A stretch of 64,000 nt of DNA from Nitrososphaerota archaeon. Its GTDB lineage: Archaea > Thermoproteota > Nitrososphaeria > Nitrososphaerales > Gagatemarchaeaceae. The position numbers were made by a program, and so were the translations under genes. Positions 9,063-17,781 of this stretch are shown one piece after another. Positions within the stretch are counted from its first letter, which is position 1. Each line of letters begins with the position of its first letter. The notes under the pieces are model-generated. The model made no database searches, had not been told where the DNA came from, and saw only the letters and a list, made by a program, of their open reading frames with translations. Location of the stretch: positions 2,923 to 66,922 of the forward strand of contig JAPCJO010000004.1 of NCBI GenBank assembly GCA_027886905.1. The letters are read 5' to 3'.

Positions 9063-9506
9063 ATGGCAGACAACGTCAGGGTTGCAATAATCGCGGGAAG
9101 CAAGAGCGACCAGCCGGTCGTCGACGATGCAGTGAAGGCCCTCACGGAGCTCGGGGTCTCGCACGAGGTCCAGTTCCTGTCGGCGCACAGGAACCCCGAG
9201 GGCCTGCACAGATACCTTTCGGGCTCAAAGGCCGACGTCTACATAGCGATCGCGGGGCTCGCCGCTCACCTGCCCGGCGTGATCGCCTCGACGACCGTCA
9301 GGCCGGTCATCGGGGTCCCGGTGAACGCGAAGCTGAACGGGCTCGACTCGCTCCTTTCCATAGTCCAGATGCCCCCCGGGGTACCGGTTGGCTGCGTGGG
9401 CATCGACAACGCGAGGAACGCGGGCATCCTCGCCGCTGAGATAGTCGGCCTCCAGGACCCCAAGGTGAAGGAGCGACTGGAGAAGATGCGAGAAGCGTGG
9501 AGATGA
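9063..9506 (+). CDS. purE: PurE, N5-CAIR mutase-like (class I features)
   Basis: 147 residues with the PurE motifs GSKSD near the N-terminus, [11 protein letters not shown], and [13 protein letters not shown]. The [20 protein letters not shown] segment resembles class I PurE, the mutase that normally works with PurK. No purK is present in the window, so the enzyme may act with a distant PurK or directly on AIR and CO2. The ATG at 9063 follows a 48-nt spacer. This is the last gene of the first purine block, and the strand then switches. Confidence 0.93.
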   Translation: MADNVRVAIIAGSKSDQPVVDDAVKALTELGVSHEVQFLSAHRNPEGLHRYLSGSKADVYIAIAGLAAHLPGVIASTTVRPVIGVPVNAKLNGLDSLLSIVQMPPGVPVGCVGIDNARNAGILAAEIVGLQDPKVKERLEKMREAWR

Positions 9507-9550
9507 CGCCCTCCCGCCCTCGGGTTATGACCGGTCGGCCCGAGTCCGAA

Positions 9551-10180
9551 TCAGAGGGCGCCTAGAGGGTCCCGCCTCTTCGAGCTCCTGCTGTCGAAAA
9601 GGAACCACACCGCCAACAGGGCCGCCAGAGCGGCCGGAAATGCCCTCGGGAAGTAGTACACCGTCGAGCTGATAGGTCCGAGGAGCGGGAATCCTGGAGG
9701 GGCGACAGCAAGGTGGAGGCTGTATTCCAACGAGACGAAAATCGCGAGGTCGCGAGTTCCCTTCCTCCAAAAGTGCATGCGAGAGTCGAGCAGGACGATC
9801 AGGGTCACCATCAAGAGGCTGTGGCCGACCCTCGCCTCGACGGGAAGGCCGGAGAAGAACCCGAGGTGGTCAAGGTCTATCGAAGGCCCCACCCCCGCGC
9901 CGACCAGCGCCACCGCCGGGTCGAGGGAGACCGCCCCCGCCGCGAACCCGGAGACCACGTGCAAGAGCAACTGGTAGGTGGCGTATGATTCGGCCGGCAG
10001 CGGGCTGGCCTGGGCGGGGAGCGCCGAGGAGGAGGCCGCCGACCCGCTGATGGGTGAGGGGAACAACGCGAGAAGCACGAACAAGGCGTTGCAGGCCGCC
10101 ATCACCGCGACGAGCGCCCCACCCTGCCTTGCGGCCTGTTCCAGGACGCGCCGAATCGAGAGAGGGTGCCCGAGAGTCAA
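9551..10180 (-). CDS. Membrane protein, DUF457/YdjM-like metal-dependent hydrolase (weak)
   Basis: 209 residues with about four to five hydrophobic segments. The segment GPSIDLDHLGFFSGLPVE followed by RVGHSLLMV resembles the D-x-DH...GH-S metal site of the DUF457/YdjM-like membrane hydrolases. This match is by eye only. The TTG start lies 1 nt after the flippase stop, so it is the second gene of a two-gene minus-strand operon with the flippase. A role in processing lipid-linked sugars is possible but unsupported beyond position. Confidence 0.6.
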   Translation of the reverse strand: MTLGHPLSIRRVLEQAARQGGALVAVMAACNALFVLLALFPSPISGSAASSSALPAQASPLPAESYATYQLLLHVVSGFAAGAVSLDPAVALVGAGVGPSIDLDHLGFFSGLPVEARVGHSLLMVTLIVLLDSRMHFWRKGTRDLAIFVSLEYSLHLAVAPPGFPLLGPISSTVYYFPRAFPAALAALLAVWFLFDSRSSKRRDPLGAL

Positions 10181-10181
10181 C

Positions 10182-11756
10182 TCAACCAGGTCTTAGGCGC
10201 CTGAGCAAGAGAAGCTCGTACTTCAGCACGGGTCGCAGCGCCTCCGAGAGGACTCCCAGCCCCTCGAACGCCGCTCCGAGCATCTCGACGTCGGCCAACC
10301 CGATGGCCCCGAGCAGCGGCGCGGCGGTGAAGTAGACGAAGAGGAAGGCGACGACGTCGGCCACCAGCGCGACCAGGCTAGGCAGGGCAAGGTAGGACAA
10401 GAGCAGCATCGCGGCGTAGCCCAAGACCGACGCCCCAAATATGGCCCCTATTGACCTCAAGTCGACCGTCGCCTCCAGGTAGCGCCAGGCGAAGTAGAGG
10501 CTGGCGACGGCAGCGAGCGCGTTCGAGGCCAGCTGCGCGTAGATCAGTCCGTCGACGCCGAGGTCGAGCGCGCTGCCGAGGAGCGGGGCTCCCACGAAGA
10601 GGACTCCCGCGCCTATCGCGCTCACCGCCAGTGACAACCTCGTCTTCCCGATCCCGTTGAAGAACGCTGACGCGACCGTGGACCCGACCACCAGCGGGAT
10701 GCCAGCCAGGGCCAAGAGCACTAGGTAGGTATTCGCCGCCAAGAACTGCGACCCGTAGAGTATCTCCAAGATCAGGTGCGACCCTGCTACGAGGAACAGG
10801 ATTACCGGGGCCATCATGTACGCGACGTACTTTGTGGCGTGCCGAAACGCCGCACTCGTGTCTGCGCCTGTCCCGTGCAGGCTCGAGAAGGCGGGGAAGA
10901 GCGCCAGCGTTATCGCCCCCAGGGCCAGCGTGTAGGCGACCGTGATGTTGCTGGCAGCCTGATAGTAGCCCACGACCGCGTCGCTCGCGATCGCCGCAAT
11001 CAGTATCGTGACGTAGTAGGTCGCCAGGCCAATGAGAATGCCCCCCGCATAGATTGGAAGGCCGTAGGAGACCATCTCTCGCACGTCCTCGGAGAAGCCG
11101 CCCACGCCACCTCCTCCCGAGACTCCCCGGAGCTTGAGCGCATAGAACGCGAAGGCCGCGGCCCCTCCTGCAACGAGGTATCCGGCGGTGTACCCAGTCA
11201 GCGCCCCGAAGACGCCAAACCCCGAGAGGACCAGGACGGGAGCGATGCACAGGCGCACCCCGGCCTGCAATATCGAAGCAAAGCTCGCTGTGCCCATGGA
11301 GTTCCACCCGACGAGCCCAGAGATGGAGGCCTGAAGGGCCGTCTGGGCGAGGACCGCGATGGAGGCGTACCTCACGAGAGGGGCAAGCTCCGCCCTGCGT
11401 AGGACGACGGCCGAGAGGAACCCCGAGCCGGCGTAGCAGACCGCCGAAAGCGCCACCCCGAACAGCATAAGGAAGATCATGCTGTTGTTCGAGAACCTCT
11501 TCGCAGCCGCGGGCTCGCCCCTGGCGATGTGGTAGGCCGAAAAGCGAGTTATCGCCGAGCCTACCCCGAGGCCTACAAACAGCTGAATGATCTGGGGTAT
11601 GAGGACGACGAGTGTGTAGGAGCCGTAGGAAGCAGGCCCCAGCAGCCTCGCTATGACGATCGACGAGACGGCGAGAAAGACGGTCGAGACGAAGTTCCCC
11701 GCGAAAAGGACGACGCTCCCTCTGGTCGACCTTTTGGCAATCTCGGTCACGGACAA
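10182..11756 (-). CDS. Wzx-type polysaccharide/lipid-linked sugar flippase (MOP superfamily)
   Basis: 524 residues with about 12-14 predicted membrane helices. The N-terminus RGSVVLFAGNFVSTVFLAVSS and IVIARLLGPASYGSYTLV is the hallmark opening of Wzx/RfbX flippases (IARLLGPxxYG). These proteins move undecaprenyl- or dolichyl-linked glycans across the membrane. The start is TTG at 11756, with an alternative GTG at 11750. It is the first gene of the minus-strand edge of the glycan island and is divergent from the glycosyltransferase genes. Its promoter shares an 11-nt motif with the nucleotidyltransferase operon promoter. Confidence 0.92.
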   Translation of the reverse strand: MSVTEIAKRSTRGSVVLFAGNFVSTVFLAVSSIVIARLLGPASYGSYTLVVLIPQIIQLFVGLGVGSAITRFSAYHIARGEPAAAKRFSNNSMIFLMLFGVALSAVCYAGSGFLSAVVLRRAELAPLVRYASIAVLAQTALQASISGLVGWNSMGTASFASILQAGVRLCIAPVLVLSGFGVFGALTGYTAGYLVAGGAAAFAFYALKLRGVSGGGGVGGFSEDVREMVSYGLPIYAGGILIGLATYYVTILIAAIASDAVVGYYQAASNITVAYTLALGAITLALFPAFSSLHGTGADTSAAFRHATKYVAYMMAPVILFLVAGSHLILEILYGSQFLAANTYLVLLALAGIPLVVGSTVASAFFNGIGKTRLSLAVSAIGAGVLFVGAPLLGSALDLGVDGLIYAQLASNALAAVASLYFAWRYLEATVDLRSIGAIFGASVLGYAAMLLLSYLALPSLVALVADVVAFLFVYFTAAPLLGAIGLADVEMLGAAFEGLGVLSEALRPVLKYELLLLRRLRPG

Positions 11757-11789
11757 CTCGTCAATCGCTTGTGCTCGGTTTCGCGGAGC

Positions 11790-11810
11790 GCTTATTCAGG
11801 CTTATTCAAC
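11790..11810 (-). promoter_or_regulatory. Flippase promoter with repeated GAATAAGC
   Basis: Read on the minus strand, GTTGAATAAGC is followed at once by TGAATAAGC. The second copy serves as a TATA-like element about 26 nt before a start near 11768, giving a ~12 nt leader to the TTG at 11756. GTTGAATAAGC also occurs in the nucleotidyltransferase promoter at 28724-28734. Confidence 0.5.
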
Positions 11811-12001
11811 TACGAACCCACAACCTGTCCGCTGGGGCCGGGGCTGCGTCCTTCGTCCTAGCGCGCATGCCCTTTCCGGCTTACTCGCGTCCTTCACTGC
11901 ATGCCTGGCGGATATTCGGGCTCCAACAGTCGAGACTGCGCTCCCGCCCGCCGACGACCCTTGTCCAGCCGAGAATTAAGGCATCTACCATCATGTAGAG
12001 C

Positions 12002-12066
12002 CAACCGGCGCCCGAATCCTTCCCAATCTGTCGAATACGGGTGCTCCAGCCTAGCCGCGCCGGTTG
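12002..12066. repeat. 10-bp perfect inverted repeat, 45-nt loop
   Basis: CAACCGGCGC (12002-12011) pairs perfectly with GCGCCGGTTG (12057-12066). It lies in non-coding DNA between divergent glycan genes and could fold as a structured RNA or bind a regulator. It is not part of any coding region I can support. Confidence 0.55.
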
Positions 12067-12091
12067 CCAAGAAAACGCCCCATAGGCAATA

Positions 12092-12113
12092 TACATCTAG
12101 TGATATAGATGTA
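12092..12113. promoter_or_regulatory. 8-bp palindrome, candidate operator
   Basis: TACATCTA-GTGATA-TAGATGTA is a perfect inverted repeat ending 10 nt upstream of the TATA element at 12123. This is the usual position of an archaeal activator site. Confidence 0.5.
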
Positions 12114-12122
12114 ACTTCGCTA

Positions 12123-12133
12123 AATCATATATA
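12123..12133 (+). promoter_or_regulatory. TATA box of the plus-strand glycan operon
   Basis: AATCATATATA is the strongest TATA-like sequence in the intergenic region. It predicts transcription from about 12155, leaving an unusually long leader of about 280 nt to the glycosyltransferase GTG at 12433. Confidence 0.55.
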
Positions 12134-12432
12134 GGTGGAACGCCTCTGCACGAAATATCGTGAATTGTCTCGTGTATTTGCTAAACTGCAAGCCGCATCG
12201 GAAATTCACTGCTCCCAATAAGCGATCGAGTCGGGATTCCAGCCACCCTTACCGCCGCAACTGCAGCGTGGGGTCCGCGCCTGGCCGTCCGTTCTAACGG
12301 GGGACCCCAAAACTGACCGCAACGACCGCCGCGGAAGAACGCTCCGAGGAATATGAGAGCCGGCAGGAGGACTCGACCAAGGACGCGTTCCTCCGGCTGC
12401 AACAGAGGAATGGCTTCGTCACCCCCGAGCAG

Positions 12433-13302
12433 GTGACGGTGGTCGTCCCTGTTCTCAACGAGCGCGAGGCGATAGGCAAGGTACTCGACGACCTGAAGAG
12501 CGAGGGGTTCGAGCACATCCTCGTAGTGGACGGGTACTCCAAGGACGGCACTGCTGAGATAGCGCAGACCAAGGGGGCACTGGTGCTGCGCCAGCGGGGC
12601 GCAGGGAAGGCGGGAGCGCTCGCCACCGCCATCGACGCGGTCGCCACCCCCTACATGCTAGTGATGGACGGTGACGACACCTACAAGGCCGCGGACATAG
12701 TTCGTTTGCTTCCCCACGCCGCCGAATATGACGAAGTGATAGGCGCCAGGACGGGCGGACGGCAGAACATCCCGTTCGTCAACAGGCTCGGCAACTGGCT
12801 CATCAGCAAGTCGTTCAAGCTCCTCTTCGGAGAGCCGATTACCGACGTCCTCTCAGGGATGTACCTGCTCAGGACAGACACCATGCGACAGGTGCACATC
12901 ACCTCAACCTCATTCGACATCGAGGTCGAGATAGCTAGCGCGATCGCGTCCGTAGGCCGGATAACCGAGGTTCCCATAAGCTACGGGGAGAGGCTGGGGA
13001 TGCAGAAGCTCCGGTCTCGAGACGGGGGAAGGATAGTGACCACCCTATTTTGGATGGCCTACTACTACAACCCCCTCCTCCTCTTCGGAGGACTGATCTC
13101 GCTCAACGCGATCCCGGCGGTCGCCATCCTGTCCTGGGCTCTCTATCAGAAGCTGGCTTTCGACGTCTGGCACACCGGCTGGGCGCTCTTAGGCGTCACG
13201 CTCTTCCTCGTGGCGACGGAGGGCGCCGCGGTCGGCCTCGGGTCGCTGCTGACCAAGAGGTCGGAGCAGAGGATAATGCTAGAACTGAGGCGAAACCCAT
13301 GA
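12433..13302 (+). CDS. GT2 family glycosyltransferase with C-terminal membrane helices
   Basis: GT-A fold glycosyltransferase of the dolichyl-phosphate mannose/glucose synthase type. Its opening TVVVPVLNEREAIGKVLDDL is typical, and VMDGDDTY supplies the DxD-like metal site. Two hydrophobic helices near the C-terminus (PLLLFGGLISLNAIPAVAIL and WALLGVTLFLVATEGAAVGL) anchor it to the membrane. It probably charges a lipid phosphate with sugar at the cytoplasmic face. The start is GTG. The frame is open upstream to 12298 but has no ATG/GTG/TTG there, so this start is the best available. Confidence 0.88.
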   Translation: MTVVVPVLNEREAIGKVLDDLKSEGFEHILVVDGYSKDGTAEIAQTKGALVLRQRGAGKAGALATAIDAVATPYMLVMDGDDTYKAADIVRLLPHAAEYDEVIGARTGGRQNIPFVNRLGNWLISKSFKLLFGEPITDVLSGMYLLRTDTMRQVHITSTSFDIEVEIASAIASVGRITEVPISYGERLGMQKLRSRDGGRIVTTLFWMAYYYNPLLLFGGLISLNAIPAVAILSWALYQKLAFDVWHTGWALLGVTLFLVATEGAAVGLGSLLTKRSEQRIMLELRRNP

Positions 13303-13397
13303 CAGTCCGCCCGGTTCGACTCTCCCCCGAGCGCGGGATTTCCGTCTCGTAGCCGGGGCCGACCATGAGGCGTTCAAGTTCCGGAGAGTAGCCATTC

Positions 13398-14621
13398 ATG
13401 ACAAGAAACGAAAGGAAGCCGGTCGTCATGCTCCTCGCGAAGCCCTACAGCGTCGATACCAGGGTCAAGAACGAAGCTGAAACTCTGACGGGCGCAGGGC
13501 ACAAGGTCACGGTGCTTTCCTGGGACCGGTGGGGGCGAGAGCAGAAGGAGGCCTCGGTCAACGGGGTGGACGTCGTGAGCCCGAGGCTGATGGGCGGTTC
13601 CGACTTGTTCGCCTCGAACAAGGGCTCGGGCTCCTCAAAGCTGAACTACGCCCTCTCGGCTGTGCTGCTCCAATTCTACTGCGTCGCGTGGTGCATCAGG
13701 AACATGAAGGAGGAGTACATCGTCCATGCGAACGACTTCAACACGCTGATCGCCGGCGTCGCCCTGAGGCTCATCAAGCCGGGCCAGGTACGGCTCGTGT
13801 ATGACTGTCACGAACTGACGCCCACCGTCTACGCGGAGTGGTATGGCGCGATCGTGGGGGCTGCCGCCGGCCTGTTCGAGAGGACGCTGGTCCGCTATGC
13901 GGACGCAGTAGTCACGGTGTCTCCGTCATTCGCGAGATACTTCGCGACGCTGACGAGGCGCGCTTCCTCGAAGAGCTTCCCCGTCACCGTTCTCTACAAC
14001 ACCGTGAAGTCATCGGACCTCCCGTCCGGCGACAAGGCCTACTGGCGCGGCCGATTTGGGCTGACGGGGTTCGTCTTCACCTTCGTCGGGGCTATGCGCG
14101 GCGTCTACGCCCTGGACGAGCTCGTCGAAGCGGCCAAGATGTTCAAGGAATCGGCGATCCCCGCGAACTTCGTGATCGTGGGCGGCGGGGACGAGTTCGC
14201 AGCGCTGGAACGGAAGATCGCCAGCTACAACCTGAACGGGCGCGTCAGGCTCATCCCGCAGCTCCCGAACAAGGAGGCGCTGGAGTACCTGAAAGCCGGC
14301 GACGTCTCCTTCGGCGTCTACAGGTCGCCCGACACCAATGCGAGGATCGCGCTGCCCTGGAAGGTCTTCGAGGCGATGGCCTGCGGCACGCCAGTGATGG
14401 TGCTCGAGAACACCACCGCCTGGAATCTCGTGAAGGAAAACGGAATCGGGTTCGCGGTCGCCTCCTCGAACACCTCGGAGATCTACGAAAAGCTACTGTG
14501 GGCCGTCAACCACCCCGACGCCCTCGCCGACATGTCATCAAGGGCGAGGGAAGCGTATGGCCGCTACTACAACTGGGAATCGGCGTCGCAACAATTTAGG
14601 GCTGCTTATTCTTGTTTGTGA
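13398..14621 (+). CDS. GT4-like glycosyltransferase
   Basis: 407-residue GT-B glycosyltransferase. The N-terminal domain starts VVMLLAKPYSVDTRVKNEAETL with a basic, substrate-facing loop. The C-terminal nucleotide-sugar domain carries FVGAMRGVYALDELVEAA and the ALPWKVFEAMACGTPV helix (the EAMACGTP motif of GT4 enzymes). ATG start. It probably extends a lipid-linked glycan in the cytoplasm; the sugar cannot be told from the sequence. It is preceded by a 95-nt spacer without obvious signals. Confidence 0.88.
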   Translation: MTRNERKPVVMLLAKPYSVDTRVKNEAETLTGAGHKVTVLSWDRWGREQKEASVNGVDVVSPRLMGGSDLFASNKGSGSSKLNYALSAVLLQFYCVAWCIRNMKEEYIVHANDFNTLIAGVALRLIKPGQVRLVYDCHELTPTVYAEWYGAIVGAAAGLFERTLVRYADAVVTVSPSFARYFATLTRRASSKSFPVTVLYNTVKSSDLPSGDKAYWRGRFGLTGFVFTFVGAMRGVYALDELVEAAKMFKESAIPANFVIVGGGDEFAALERKIASYNLNGRVRLIPQLPNKEALEYLKAGDVSFGVYRSPDTNARIALPWKVFEAMACGTPVMVLENTTAWNLVKENGIGFAVASSNTSEIYEKLLWAVNHPDALADMSSRAREAYGRYYNWESASQQFRAAYSCL

Positions 14622-14704
14622 CCTCCCGCCGCGCGCTCCCGTCGGCCGTCGAATCCCTGACGACGCGCAGAGTCGAAGGACTCCCGTCACCGGGGTGATG
14701 GGGC

Positions 14705-16540
14705 TTGTGCGGGATCAACGGATTCACGTGGGCCGACGCCCCCCTGGTCGAGGAGATGAACCGCCTGATAGAGCACAGGGGTCCAGACGACCACGGCACC
14801 CATGTGGAAGACGGGGTGAGCCTCGGGAGTCGGCGGCTCGCGATAATCGACCTCTCACCGTCGGGTCACATGCCAATGAGATACGAGCGGGGCGGCAAGG
14901 AAGCGTGGATCACCTATAACGGCGAGATCTACAACTACGACGAGCTTCGGACCGACCTCGCCGAACTCGGATACCGCTTCACGTCCCAGTCCGACACCGA
15001 GGTCATCCTAGCTGCCTATCTTGAATGGGGGACGGGCTGCGTGGACAGATTCAACGGGATGTGGGCGTTCGCAATCTTCGATGTAGCCGAGAGGACCCTA
15101 TTCTTGAGCCGAGACAGATTCGGAATCAAGCCTCTCTATCTGCACTACGACGGCAGTGACCTCATCTTCAGCTCTGAGATCAAGGCTCTATTCGCGCACG
15201 ACATCGCGCGAAAGCCCAACGACCAGGCGGTCTTCGACTACCTCTACCACGGCCTTCACGACCACGGCGCAGAGACGTTCTTTGACGGAATAAGCCGACT
15301 CATGCGCGGTCAGAACGCCACCTTCTCCTTGCAGTCGAGGAAGCTGAGCCTCTGGACATACTACGACCTCGAGAAGAAGGTCAGGTCGGACGGCAAGATG
15401 ACGCCCGACGAGTTCGGGCGTCTCTTCCTCGGCGCGGTGAAAGCGCACATGGTGGCCGACGTCCCGGTCGGCTCATGCCTGAGCGGGGGACTCGACAGCA
15501 CTTCCGTGGTGTGCGCGATGCGCGAGAACGATCCCAAGGCGGACATCAAGGTCTTTTCCTTGGCGTTCCCGGGTGAAGAGATCGACGAAAGCGACTACCA
15601 AGAAATGGCGTCGAGCAAGTACGCGGCCGAGCGCTACTCGACCACGGTGACTCCCGCCGACCTAGCGAAGCACATTCGCGACCTGCTCTACGTGCAGGAG
15701 GAGCCGTTCGGCGACCTGTCAGTGTACGGGCAATACCAGGTGATGCACTTGGCGCACGACAACGGGATGAAAGTCCTCCTCGACGGGCAGGGCTCTGACG
15801 AGATCCTGGCCGGCTATTATTATCTCGCCGCATACTACTACTACGATCTCCTGCGCAAGGGAAGCATAGTGAAGCTGGCGAGGGAAATAATGAGACGCAA
15901 CGGGCCCAACCCGCAGACGACCAGGTACTTCCTCGGGTTGCTGCTGCCCACGAGGGCCAAGGAATACCTAGTCTCCAGGGACAGGCGATTTCTCGACGAG
16001 GAATTCGTCCGCCGACACATGAGCTCGGACCGGAGGTTTCGCAGGAAGTCTCTCCCCGAAGCGCTGGTCGAGGCGCTGACGTACTTCCCCCTCCCCTCCC
16101 TTCTCAGATACGAGGACAAGAACTCCATGGCTTGGTCGATCGAGTCCCGCGTCCCGTTCCTAGACTACCGCCTGGTCGAGTCCGCGCTGGGGCAGCCCAA
16201 CAAATCCAAGATCGACCACGGGCTCTCGAAAGTGATTTTGCGAGAGAGCTTGCATGGCAAGCTGCCCGCGGCCATCGAGAACAGGAGGGACAAGCTCGGG
16301 TTCGCCACGCCCGAGAAACGCCTGCTCTCCTCGTCGGCCATCCAAGAGATGGTATCGGAGATTGTGACTTCCGAGGCGTTCAAGCGCAGGCCATATTGGG
16401 ACTGGACGAAGGTGGAGCTCCTCGCTCCGCGAGTCGCGGAGAAGAGCCGGTTCCAATTCCTGAAGAGCGAGAGCCTTTGGAGGGTCGTCCTCGTAGAGCT
16501 CTGGCTGGAGACCTGGATCGACCGGGGAGGGGCAAGTTGA
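14705..16540 (+). CDS. Glutamine-dependent asparagine synthase family (AsnB-like) amidotransferase
   Basis: The TTG start at 14705 exposes Cys2 (MCGINGF), the N-terminal glutaminase nucleophile. HRGPDDHG and NGEIYNYDELR complete the glutamine domain. The synthetase domain has the PP-loop SCLSGGLDSTSVVCA and further downstream EDKNSMAWSIESRVPFLDYR. 611 residues is normal for the AsnB class. Within a glycan cluster such enzymes commonly amidate sugar carboxylates rather than make asparagine (family knowledge); the genuine substrate here is undetermined. The stop overlaps the next TTG by 4 nt (TTGA). Confidence 0.9.
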   Translation: MCGINGFTWADAPLVEEMNRLIEHRGPDDHGTHVEDGVSLGSRRLAIIDLSPSGHMPMRYERGGKEAWITYNGEIYNYDELRTDLAELGYRFTSQSDTEVILAAYLEWGTGCVDRFNGMWAFAIFDVAERTLFLSRDRFGIKPLYLHYDGSDLIFSSEIKALFAHDIARKPNDQAVFDYLYHGLHDHGAETFFDGISRLMRGQNATFSLQSRKLSLWTYYDLEKKVRSDGKMTPDEFGRLFLGAVKAHMVADVPVGSCLSGGLDSTSVVCAMRENDPKADIKVFSLAFPGEEIDESDYQEMASSKYAAERYSTTVTPADLAKHIRDLLYVQEEPFGDLSVYGQYQVMHLAHDNGMKVLLDGQGSDEILAGYYYLAAYYYYDLLRKGSIVKLAREIMRRNGPNPQTTRYFLGLLLPTRAKEYLVSRDRRFLDEEFVRRHMSSDRRFRRKSLPEALVEALTYFPLPSLLRYEDKNSMAWSIESRVPFLDYRLVESALGQPNKSKIDHGLSKVILRESLHGKLPAAIENRRDKLGFATPEKRLLSSSAIQEMVSEIVTSEAFKRRPYWDWTKVELLAPRVAEKSRFQFLKSESLWRVVLVELWLETWIDRGGAS

Positions 16541-17781
16541 TTCGATTGCGCGAGGCTGGACGGCGAATGCCGCGGTTCTCCAGGCGCTCACAGGCTGTCG
16601 TCCACTTGGGCAGCGAGTCGGAGACGAGAGCGAGCGAGGGAAAGGCGACGAGAGTCCTGCTGATATGCGACTTTGGGCCCGGTTTGCTGCGCCACGTCCT
16701 CGAGACCTACGCCTTCATGAGCGACACCAGGGTGACGCTGGTGAGGCGGCGCATGAGGCGGGTCGCGTTGCCCGCCGGCGTTCGACTTGTGACAGTGCCC
16801 GTTCCAGTGATCGGAGCCTCGGACTGGGGAGAGGTTTCGAAATCCCTCCCGCTTCTCCTGAACACGGCTTCATACCTCCTCCTTGGTTCGCTGTTGTCGA
16901 CCCTGGCCGCGTTCAGGTTTCGGTGCGGCGTCGTTCACGCACGATTCCTGTTTCCTGAGGGGATAGTCGGCCTCGTCGTCTCCGCGCTTTCGGGGGCGAA
17001 ATTGGTTGCAACCGCCGAAGGCTTCGATGTCAACCTGCATCTCAGAAATCGCCTCGCACGCGCGGCCTTGGCGATGATCGCGAGGAGAGGAGAGATAATA
17101 TCCGTCAGCAAGCCGATATTCGAGCAACTGTCGAGCTTCGGCGTGACCTCTCGTTACTTGCCAAACGGGCTTGACACTTCGAGATTCAAGTTCGTGCGTT
17201 TGGACAAGAAGGAGAGCCTTGTGATCTTCGTCGGGATGCTGGAGGAGAACAAGAGGCCTCAGCTCCTCGTAGAGGCCGTCAGCAGGATTCGCCCCTTCAT
17301 CGCGCAGGAGGGGATCAAGGTGCGAATCATAGGTGAAGGCCCGCTGAGGGACACGATCAAGCGCAGAATCGACGAGCTGGGTCTCGAGGACTGTATCTCT
17401 CTCGAGGGCTTTCTCGGCACAGAGAGCATCGTCGATTTCATGGCAAAGGCGTATGCGTACGTGAGTTGCTCCGCTACAGAAGGTCTCTCGCTCGCGATGC
17501 TCGAAGCGATGGCCAGTGGTCCCGTGGTGGTCGCCACTGACATCCCCGCAACCCGAGCGCTGATAACGAACACTGAGACGGGGTTCACGTTTCCCCCGGA
17601 CGACGCAGACGGGCTCGCTCAAGCCATCAAGTTCGTCTTCGAGCACTCGTCCGAGACGTCTGGAGTGACGGCCAGAGCCAGAAAGTTGGTCGAGTCAACC
17701 TATGAGGTTCGAAATGGCGCCTCGGAACTGTCACGAATCTACGCGGGCAGCGGACCAGCCAACGGTGTGGGTCTCCTCTGA
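16537..17781 (+). CDS. GT4-like glycosyltransferase
   Basis: The track ORF begins at 16132 inside asnB, so that N-terminus is spurious. The TTG at 16537 overlaps the asnB stop (TTGA) and gives 414 residues; ATG at 16567 is an alternative. The GT-B domains show RVLLICDFGPGLLRHVLETY, a linker, then VIFVGMLEENKRPQLLVEAV, EGPLRDTIKRRIDELG and SATEGLSLAMLEAMASGPVV (the E-x7-E region of GT4). It is likely a retaining glycosyltransferase of the same glycan pathway. The stop overlaps the next gene. Confidence 0.86.
   Translation: MIRLREAGRRMPRFSRRSQAVVHLGSESETRASEGKATRVLLICDFGPGLLRHVLETYAFMSDTRVTLVRRRMRRVALPAGVRLVTVPVPVIGASDWGEVSKSLPLLLNTASYLLLGSLLSTLAAFRFRCGVVHARFLFPEGIVGLVVSALSGAKLVATAEGFDVNLHLRNRLARAALAMIARRGEIISVSKPIFEQLSSFGVTSRYLPNGLDTSRFKFVRLDKKESLVIFVGMLEENKRPQLLVEAVSRIRPFIAQEGIKVRIIGEGPLRDTIKRRIDELGLEDCISLEGFLGTESIVDFMAKAYAYVSCSATEGLSLAMLEAMASGPVVVATDIPATRALITNTETGFTFPPDDADGLAQAIKFVFEHSSETSGVTARARKLVESTYEVRNGASELSRIYAGSGPANGVGLL

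Larger units (their letters stand above)
11757..12432. other. 676-nt intergenic region between divergent glycan genes
   Basis: No convincing protein gene is seen here; the track ORFs overlap each other without recognisable content. The region holds the flippase promoter near 11790-11810 (minus). It also holds a 10-bp inverted repeat at 12002-12066, an 8-bp palindrome at 12092-12113, and a strong plus-strand TATA at 12123-12133. A GTG-started 45-codon frame (12160-12297) is in phase with the downstream glycosyltransferase but ends in TAA. It could be a leader ORF or chance. Confidence 0.6.

Noticed and set aside
12160-12297. 45-codon GTG frame in phase with the downstream glycosyltransferase
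   Set aside because: It begins near the predicted transcript start but has a basic, unprotein-like composition and ends in TAA; kept only as part of the leader description.
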